Below, piece by piece: positions 1 through 5,205 of a DNA stretch of 5,205 nucleotides. The notes beneath the pieces were generated by a model that searched no databases, was not told where the DNA came from, and saw nothing but the letters and a program-made list of their open reading frames with translations. How positions within the stretch are numbered: the stretch's first letter is position 1; each line of letters begins with the position of its first letter. This DNA comes from Acidimicrobiaceae bacterium (GTDB lineage: Bacteria; Actinomycetota; Acidimicrobiia; Acidimicrobiales; UBA8592): contig PBPU01000052.1 of assembly GCA_002724825.1 (NCBI GenBank), positions 1 through 5,205 on the forward strand, given 5' to 3'. A program made the position numbers and the translations under genes.

Positions 1-61
1 AAGCTCCTGCTGAGGAGGAAGCTCCTGCTGAGGAGGAAGCTCCTGCTGAGGAGGAAGCTCC
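1..61 (+). repeat. 18-bp in-frame tandem repeat coding for APAEEE
   Basis: The unit GCTCCTGCTGAGGAGGAA occurs as three identical full copies at 3-20, 21-38 and 39-56. The two bases before (AA) fit the end of another copy, and GCTCC at 57-61 begins a diverged one. Eighteen bases are six codons, so gain or loss of a copy lengthens or shortens the linker without a frameshift. Each unit contains the short inverted repeat CTCCT-GCTG-AGGAG, which could favour slippage. The encoded Ala/Pro/Glu stretch is a typical flexible acidic spacer between a membrane anchor and a folded domain. How far the array extends to the left is unknown. Confidence 0.95.
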
Positions 62-1397
62 CGAAGAACAACGAGAAGCTTCTGACATTGGTGTCACAGA
101 AGACACCATCACAATTGCCGTTATCGTTGCAGATCTTCAAGGTCTCATTGATATTGGATTTCCGCTTCCGGCGGCATTAAGCACAGAACATTTAGCTGAT
201 CGTTTTATCAATTATTTCGATGACTGGAACGCCGCGGGTGGAATCAATGGACGAATGATTGAGGGCATTACAATAGGGTGGGATCCACTGAGTCCTGCCA
301 CAATGGAACAATCCTGCACCGAAGCTGTGCTTGATAACGAGGTTTTCATGGCCGTTAATGCATCAGGGTTCAGTCAGGCTTTTATTCCATGTTTTACCGA
401 AGATAACGATACAACCTTCTTCTATGGTGAAGTCGCCTCACAGGAAATGATTGATGCAGCGCCAAACCGCCTCTTTGCGCTTAACCCACCATCTGAAATT
501 GCGGGACAGGCAGGAGCACAACTAATCGTCGATCAGGGTCTTATACCCGCAGGCGCAAAAGTCGGTATTCTTGACTCAACAAACCCTCCAATTGCTTCTG
601 CGGGCGAGTCAGCAGCAGAGATTCTTCAAGGAGCTGGATATACGACCACCACGATCACAGTCAATACGCTAAGTGGCGATAATGCTGCAGCGAATGCTGA
701 AGGTGCAGCTGCTGTTGCTCAATTTACTGCTGAAGGAGTGGATCACGTATTTGTTATTCTGCCATTCATATACGCTGCTGGCTTTTGGGGTGAAGTCGGA
801 GCACTTGAACCATCATGGGGTCGGACGATTCTTGATTCTGCGTCTTCAAACTGTACACCTTTTGGAGCAAGCCGAACCAATGCAGCAGCTGAAGGAGCAA
901 TCTGCGTAACGTCGTATGACTCTTACGCTCTCCCCGATGGTGGACTCCGAGATGATGATACATTCGAAGCCCAATGCCGAGAAGAATGGTTAGAGTTCTT
1001 CCCAATATTCGAAGGCCAGAGTGATAGGGGAGCCCCTTCAGGAGAAGTTGGCCTTGAGGCTTCAGACGGCTCATTGCTTAACTCGGACTATGCGCCAGGC
1101 GAATGTACCATGCAGTATCTCATTAAAGAAGCTCTTGAAAATTCTGGGATTAACCCAACGAGAGATTCATTCGCTGCGGCGATGAAAGAGCTTTCGGGAC
1201 CTCAGGCGTTCCGCTCTAATGGCGAAGGTGCCTTCGGCCCTGATAAGAATTACTTCTCAACTCAAATGCAAGCAGTACAGTTCACACTTGCATCAAGGAG
1301 TACCGAGCGAGGAGCAGATGGAACGTTCAACGGATGTCCTGCTCCCGTTAACTGTTGGATACCTATTACTGGTGAGTGGTTCAAAATAGAGGAATAA
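1..1397 (+). CDS. ABC transporter substrate-binding protein, LivJ/LivK-like (5' partial)
   Basis: This is the extracytoplasmic ligand-binding component of a branched-chain amino acid type ABC importer (periplasmic-binding-protein family 6, type I fold). The frame is open from the left edge (first full codon at 3) to TAA at 1395-1397, giving 464 visible residues; the ATG at 255 is internal (visible residue 85), because clear family sequence lies before it. Residues 1-20 are an APAEEE repeat linker. The mature domain begins near residue 28 with DIGVTEDTITIAVI, the usual first strand, followed by FDDWNAAGGINGR (72-84), a family hallmark. A second-lobe strand, AKVGILDS, lies at 185-192. Eight cysteines (105, 130, 284, 301, 325, 368, 445, 451) suggest disulfides in an exported protein. 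The signal peptide or lipobox must lie upstream and is not seen. The gene converges on the transporter genes, which supports a shared role but implies its own promoter. Ligand identity cannot be read from the sequence. The family call is firm; pairing with this transporter is inferred. Confidence 0.93.
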   Translation, partial: APAEEEAPAEEEAPAEEEAPEEQREASDIGVTEDTITIAVIVADLQGLIDIGFPLPAALSTEHLADRFINYFDDWNAAGGINGRMIEGITIGWDPLSPATMEQSCTEAVLDNEVFMAVNASGFSQAFIPCFTEDNDTTFFYGEVASQEMIDAAPNRLFALNPPSEIAGQAGAQLIVDQGLIPAGAKVGILDSTNPPIASAGESAAEILQGAGYTTTTITVNTLSGDNAAANAEGAAAVAQFTAEGVDHVFVILPFIYAAGFWGEVGALEPSWGRTILDSASSNCTPFGASRTNAAAEGAICVTSYDSYALPDGGLRDDDTFEAQCREEWLEFFPIFEGQSDRGAPSGEVGLEASDGSLLNSDYAPGECTMQYLIKEALENSGINPTRDSFAAAMKELSGPQAFRSNGEGAFGPDKNYFSTQMQAVQFTLASRSTERGADGTFNGCPAPVNCWIPITGEWFKIEE

Positions 1398-1419
1398 ATT
1401 CTTCAAAATTAAGCTAGAT

Positions 1420-1454
1420 TTAGGGGGCAGCGAGAGCTGCCCCCTAATACTTTT
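1420..1454 (+). terminator. Intrinsic terminator after the binding-protein gene
   Basis: A perfect 12-bp stem pairs 1420-1431 (TTAGGGGGCAGC) with 1436-1447 (GCTGCCCCCTAA) around a GAGA loop, which is of the GNRA tetraloop type. It is followed by TACTTTT, a modest T-rich tract. It begins 22 bases after the stop codon of the binding-protein gene. The stem has near-symmetric flanks, so it may also stop transcripts arriving from the convergent fusion gene on the other strand, where it would lie about 100 bases past the stop. On that strand the following T tract is weaker (a TTTT only some 10 bases further on). I saw no better terminator for the minus-strand genes. Confidence 0.88.
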
Positions 1455-1550
1455 GGCGCTTAGTAGCTTAAAAATCCGGCTTGTTCCTTCCATGTTTTCA
1501 ATAGAAAAGAACCTTATAGCGAAACTCTTACTGAATATATTCGGTCGTGC

Positions 1551-4373
1551 TTAGGGCAAAGAACCATCGCCGCTTCGTTGGATTGCACGCTCATCAGTTC
1601 CAAGGTATGAAGCGATAACGCTAGGATCGTTACTTACAGCTTCAGGTAATCCCTCGGCAATAACCGAACCGGATTCGAGGCAGTAGATTCTGTCACTAAT
1701 CGACATAACCATAGGCATGTCATGCTCAATCAGAAGAATAGAGCTTCCTAATTCTTTGCGTATCGCTCGAATAAGAGGTCCAAAAGCTTCGGTTTCTTTT
1801 TGTGCAACTCCAGCAGTAGGTTCGTCAAGGAGCATCAATTGGGTATCGAGCGCGATGAGTGATCCAAGTTCCACGATCCGTCTCGTCCCCGTAGATAGTT
1901 CGGAGATAAGCTGGTCCGCATATCTTCCCAAACCAAGGTAGTGAATGATCTCTTCAGCTTCGGCTTTCTTTCTTCGCTCTACAAATGGCGAAGGTGGCAC
2001 TCCCAGCATGGATGGAAGTAGTAGCGATCGTTCACGGGCTTCAAGCGCAGTCATAATAGTTTCGCGTGCAGTAAGGCTTCCAAAGAGTTTCGCATTTTGG
2101 AAAGCTCTACCAATGCCTTGTCTCGCTCGAGTATGGCTTGCACGATTATGAATGGACGTCCCATGGACTGTGATTTCACCTTCGGATGGAACGAAACCTG
2201 AAATTGCGTTCATCAACGTTGTTTTACCAGCACCGTTTGTGCCTATCAGTCCAACGATTTCTCCTTGTTGCACGTTAACTGACACATCGGCTACTGCGAG
2301 TCGACCGCCAAAACTAACTGAAACATTCGCTGTCTCTAACGCCGGTTGGTCCTGTTTCGTGTGTGTCTTGTCAGGAGTACGTGTCCAGATCGCCTCCGAT
2401 TGCCCTTTATAGGAAGGCGACCATTCTGTTTTGTTTGCCATCCAAGTCAGCATTGTGTCGCGTGCGTTATGCAGAAGCGATATCAAACCACCGGGGAAAT
2501 ACATAAGAACCACAAGCATCCCTAAACCACTGGAGAAGAGACGAACTTGCGAACTACTTTCAAAAACCGTCGGTATACCCACTAAAAAGACTGTTCCCAA
2601 AACACCTCCGGTAATGGAAGATATACCACCGACAACCGCTATAGACATGACAAGTAGCGATTCGTTTGGTTGGAAGGCGAGAGAGCGTAAAGAACCAGTA
2701 GCAGGAACGAGAAGCCCGCCAGCTAAAGCTCCGATTCCTCCTGAAACAGCGAACGCTATAAGCTTCGCCCGAGTGGGCGAAATTGTATAGGCTGAAGCGG
2801 TCATTTCATTGTCACGTACGGCTAGTAAAGTACGGCCAATGCCGGAACGGCGAAGGCGCCACATCAAGTAGATCACTACGGCAACAGCTGCAACGCATAA
2901 GTAGTAATAGGCTTCCTTGTCGGTTCTAAGGTCGTAACGGCCGAATATAACTGGAGGTTTAACCTTTGCGCCTCCCGCTGGGTTGGTGTTTAACCGGTCT
3001 ATTGAAAGAATCCATCGGCCAGCAACTAAAGAAAAGCCAAGGGTGGCGATCCCTAAATATAGGCCTCTTATTCGTAATGCTGGTATTCCAACGATAAGAG
3101 CTACGAGAATTCCCCAAATGACGCCTATTCCGAGTGCTAGAAAATAATTCAGTGATTCCGTGTAATAAGACGTCATGAATGCACCTACTGCCGCAAATGC
3201 GTATTGGCCTAGTGATAGTTGTCCAGCCCAGCCTGTTAGAACAACGGCAGAGAGAACTATTAGCATTACGACCATTACTCCAGCAAAGGCAATGAGGCGA
3301 CTTGGTTTATCAACAACCCAAGGCAAACTGACGATTGTCAGAGCGAGGATAAGAATCCCAGCGCGAGATATCCACTTATACATAGGGTACTGGATTAGAT
3401 CTTCATGAGCTGAGCGCAGTCGAGGTGTTAAAACCCAAGATTGTTCGCTTGTTCTGTTTCCTCTATTGATAAACAGCATCAAAACAAGGAGGATTAAGAA
3501 AATGGCAAGCAGGTTTGAACCATTTCCAATTCCCCAATCGTTGAGGAATCCTTTACCTTTGTTAGCAAGTACAAGACGATTGATTATCCCGATGAAAATT
3601 CCACCTAGTAAGGCTCTAGGGAATGACTGTAATTTTCCGAACATTGCTGCTGTTAGGGAAAATAGCAGCAGCTCAGGGCCGAGGCTAGATCCAACTCCGC
3701 CTGCATCTAATTGCTTGACAGGCCCGATTAATAAGGTTGAAACACCGGCTAGAACACCTGCAATAAACCAAACTTGAGTGGAAACTGCTCTGATTGAGAT
3801 ACCGGCAAGTTGCGCAGCACCTGGATTGTCGGCTGCAGATCGCACAGCTAAACCAAATCGTGTTCTCTGGAGCAGGTACCCAAGGGTAATTACTAAGAAA
3901 GGAACAACAATAAGAACAGTGACTTGTTCACCTCTTAGAAGAATATCAAGACCACCAATTTTCCAGTAGCCCGAGATTGGTTTCGGATAATCAACGCGCT
4001 CATCAACCGTTGGTAGCCAAACCTGAATCAAAGCAACTAGCTGGGCCACGCCCAATGTTGCAACGAAGAGAAGAAGTCGCGGTTTTGTAAAGAGCCTCCG
4101 GACGACTAAAAGTTCTGTGATTGTAGACACTGCTGCGCTTGACGCGATCGCAAGAATTGCGGCCAACCAGTAAGGGAGGCCATAGTTAACCATTAACATG
4201 CCCATAACAAATCCGCCCAAGGTTCCTATAGCCCCCTGAGCAAAGTTGATAACGCCGGTTGCTTTGTAGATGAGAACAAGTCCGATAGCGATTAGAGCAT
4301 AGATAAGTCCATCAATGAATCCTTGAAAAAGTATTTCGTTACTGTAGATGATTCCGGCAACCGCAGACATCAT
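1551..4373 (-). CDS. livHMG: LivH-LivM-LivG fusion: branched-chain amino acid type ABC permease/permease/ATPase
   Basis: One 940-residue frame carries three subunits that are separate proteins in E. coli. Residues 1-305 are a LivH permease: GLIYALIAIGLVLIYKATG and VINFAQG near 22-47, an EAA-like coupling loop at 178-194, and about eight hydrophobic segments. Residues 335-635 are a LivM permease: LTGWAGQLSLGQYAF at 379-393, IRGLYLGIATLGFS at 435-448, and a coupling loop near 518-540. After a hydrophilic linker (about 636-676) comes a LivG ATPase: Walker A GTNGAGKTT 711-719, Q-loop Q759, signature LSTGT 826-830 instead of LSGGQ, Walker B LMLLDEP with D850 and catalytic E851, and switch H884. 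The internal Met codons near the junctions (residues 331, 641) lack a Shine-Dalgarno match, so a true fusion is likely. The start is ATGATG (4373 or 4370), 2 bases after the livF TAG, suggesting translational coupling. Its product should assemble with LivF at the membrane. Ligand unknown. Confidence 0.95.
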   Translation of the reverse strand: MMSAVAGIIYSNEILFQGFIDGLIYALIAIGLVLIYKATGVINFAQGAIGTLGGFVMGMLMVNYGLPYWLAAILAIASSAAVSTITELLVVRRLFTKPRLLLFVATLGVAQLVALIQVWLPTVDERVDYPKPISGYWKIGGLDILLRGEQVTVLIVVPFLVITLGYLLQRTRFGLAVRSAADNPGAAQLAGISIRAVSTQVWFIAGVLAGVSTLLIGPVKQLDAGGVGSSLGPELLLFSLTAAMFGKLQSFPRALLGGIFIGIINRLVLANKGKGFLNDWGIGNGSNLLAIFLILLVLMLFINRGNRTSEQSWVLTPRLRSAHEDLIQYPMYKWISRAGILILALTIVSLPWVVDKPSRLIAFAGVMVVMLIVLSAVVLTGWAGQLSLGQYAFAAVGAFMTSYYTESLNYFLALGIGVIWGILVALIVGIPALRIRGLYLGIATLGFSLVAGRWILSIDRLNTNPAGGAKVKPPVIFGRYDLRTDKEAYYYLCVAAVAVVIYLMWRLRRSGIGRTLLAVRDNEMTASAYTISPTRAKLIAFAVSGGIGALAGGLLVPATGSLRSLAFQPNESLLVMSIAVVGGISSITGGVLGTVFLVGIPTVFESSSQVRLFSSGLGMLVVLMYFPGGLISLLHNARDTMLTWMANKTEWSPSYKGQSEAIWTRTPDKTHTKQDQPALETANVSVSFGGRLAVADVSVNVQQGEIVGLIGTNGAGKTTLMNAISGFVPSEGEITVHGTSIHNRASHTRARQGIGRAFQNAKLFGSLTARETIMTALEARERSLLLPSMLGVPPSPFVERRKKAEAEEIIHYLGLGRYADQLISELSTGTRRIVELGSLIALDTQLMLLDEPTAGVAQKETEAFGPLIRAIRKELGSSILLIEHDMPMVMSISDRIYCLESGSVIAEGLPEAVSNDPSVIASYLGTDERAIQRSGDGSLP

Positions 4374-4375
4374 GA

Positions 4376-5200
4376 CTATGCGCCTTCGCCTGAGAGAAAG
4401 ACAGCACGAAGAAGGTCATCGCGTTCAAGTAATTCTTGAGCTGGACCCTGAAACTGGACTCGTCCTCGTTCCATGAAGATTGCGCGATCAGCGATTGATA
4501 ACGCAACGTTGACTGATTGCTCGACAATGACCATTGTTATTCCGAGTTCTTTCAGTTGCTCAACAACTTTTAGAAGATCCTGAACGACAACAGGAGCTAA
4601 TCCAAGGGAAAGCTCATCGATGAGAAGAAGCTCAGGCTCAAGAAGGACTGCTTTTGATAAGGCCAGCATCTGTTGTTGACCCCCGGATAAAGATCCGGCC
4701 TTATCGTTTAGTCTGTCACTCAACTGGGGAAAGATTGTGAAAACTCTTTCCATGCGTTCGGCCCGCACCTGCTCGTCCTCTATCAGCCAGCTCCAAACTT
4801 CAAGGTTTTCACCTACTGTTTGTCCGGTAAAGAGAGCTTCTCCTCCTGGTACTTGAACCATTCCGAGTGAAACTCTGTACTCGGGGTCAACGAGTGTGAT
4901 ATCTCTTCCGTTCATGCGAACAACGCCTCTGTCGGGCATTTGTAGGCCTGCTATTGCTTTTAAGGCAGTTGATTTTCCGGCACCGTTTGTTCCGAGAAGA
5001 GCTAGAGTTTCTCCTCGGCGGATTTCTAGATCGACATCGAAAAGGACCTGAAGGTTGCCATAGCTAACATTCATGTTTTGGACCTGAAGAACCGGTACCT
5101 GGTCTGGATTTTCTCTTGCTCTACGTTCCTCTTCTTGTTCGTTTAGAAGTTCTTCAACGACAAGTGATATATCTCTTTTCATGAATCGTGAACCGTACAT
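4376..5200 (-). CDS. livF: LivF, branched-chain amino acid type ABC transporter ATPase
   Basis: This is the second nucleotide-binding subunit of the importer, acting on the cytoplasmic face together with the LivG domain of the downstream fusion. The ATPase domain begins near residue 37 (VLQVQNMNVSYG). Walker A is GTNGAGKST at 70-78, signature LSGGQQQ at 171-177, and Walker B LLLIDELSLGLAP at 191-203 with D195 and catalytic E196. The switch position is Q228 in VEQ, where most ABC ATPases have His; Gln here is normal for LivF. The segment VPGGEALF at 117-124 matches the LivF-type VPEGRxxF motif with changes. An N-terminal extension of about 36 residues, rich in Glu and Arg (EEERRARE near 23-30), precedes the domain. 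The start is uncertain: ATG at 5200 and at 5182 (residue 7) are both possible, no Shine-Dalgarno is visible for either, and no in-frame stop is seen before the window edge, so the gene could begin further upstream. It ends with TAG at 4378-4376, two bases before livHMG. Confidence 0.93.
   Translation of the reverse strand: MYGSRFMKRDISLVVEELLNEQEEERRARENPDQVPVLQVQNMNVSYGNLQVLFDVDLEIRRGETLALLGTNGAGKSTALKAIAGLQMPDRGVVRMNGRDITLVDPEYRVSLGMVQVPGGEALFTGQTVGENLEVWSWLIEDEQVRAERMERVFTIFPQLSDRLNDKAGSLSGGQQQMLALSKAVLLEPELLLIDELSLGLAPVVVQDLLKVVEQLKELGITMVIVEQSVNVALSIADRAIFMERGRVQFQGPAQELLERDDLLRAVFLSGEGA
4383..4387 (-). promoter_or_regulatory. Ribosome binding site for the livHMG fusion
   Basis: On the minus strand GAAGG lies within the last codons of livF, 9 bases before the first ATG (4373) and 12 before the second (4370). 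The spacing favours the first ATG. Its position inside the upstream gene fits translational coupling of livF and the fusion. The match to the Shine-Dalgarno consensus is partial. Confidence 0.55.
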
Positions 5201-5205
5201 GATTA

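Noticed and set aside
673..1074. Open frames on both strands inside the binding-protein gene (673-909 + and 766-1074 -)
   Set aside because: Both overlap a well-supported coding region in other frames, and their low-complexity Leu-rich products resemble no family.
1293..1493. Small minus-strand frame across the intergenic region
   Set aside because: It runs through the terminator hairpin and the end of the binding-protein gene, has no visible ribosome binding site and matches no known small protein.
1533..1542. Perfect palindrome GAATATATTC just after the fusion stop codon
   Set aside because: It is short and AT-only apart from its ends, with no T tract or paired operator copy. It is too weak to call a terminator or a regulator site.
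2221..2250. Similar DNA (GCACCGTTTGT) near 2230 and 4980
   Set aside because: Both encode the Walker A loop GTNGAGK of the two related ATPases, so the likeness reflects protein homology and not a DNA repeat.
3381..3383. Possible internal start for a separate LivM protein at residue 331 of the fusion
   Set aside because: The bases before this ATG contain no Shine-Dalgarno-like sequence and the frame is continuous with LivH, so independent translation is not supported.
1717..3969. A series of + strand open frames opposite the fusion gene, all in the same frame
   Set aside because: They lie antisense to a protein with clear Liv domains. Their translations are rich in Ser, Pro and Arg with no recognisable domain, and they arise from the codon bias of the real gene.
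4339..4527. Minus-strand frame spanning the livF/livHMG junction
   Set aside because: It overlaps two well-supported genes in another frame and looks like a shadow.

Overview
The window holds a nearly complete set of genes for one ABC importer of the branched-chain amino acid type (HAAT/Liv family). It has three protein-coding genes and no RNA genes, CRISPR arrays or insertion sequences that I could see. Base composition looks moderate, neither strongly AT- nor GC-rich. Two traits point to an actinobacterium, perhaps an aquatic Acidimicrobiia-like lineage: the joining of LivH, LivM and LivG into one polypeptide, and the LivG signature LSTGTRR. This assignment is inference from protein style only, with moderate to low confidence.

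Layout: (1) Positions 1-1397, + strand, carry the 3' part of a LivJ/LivK-type substrate-binding protein. Its start lies outside the window, and the window opens inside a perfect 18-bp in-frame tandem repeat coding for an Ala-Pro-Ala-Glu-Glu-Glu linker. (2) Positions 1398-1550 are a short intergenic stretch between convergent genes, with a strong GC-rich hairpin (1420-1447) that looks like an intrinsic terminator. (3) Positions 4373-1551, - strand, encode a 940-residue LivH-LivM-LivG fusion: two permease units followed by an ATPase. (4) Positions 5200-4376, - strand, encode LivF, the second ATPase, just upstream of the fusion and separated from it by 2 bases. No gene-free stretch exceeds 300 bases.

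How they work together: the binding protein, probably tethered outside the membrane through its acidic proline-containing linker, would deliver a small ligand (an amino acid, amide, urea or similar; not decidable here) to the LivH/LivM channel. ATP binding and hydrolysis by the LivG domain and LivF would drive uptake. The transporter core would be built from only two polypeptides. The binding protein converges on the other two genes, so it must use a separate promoter.

Nothing here amounts to a wholly new biological system. The points most worth a second look are the three-domain fusion, the altered LivG signature motif, the slippage-prone linker repeat, and the charged N-terminal extension of LivF, whose true start is not fixed by the window.
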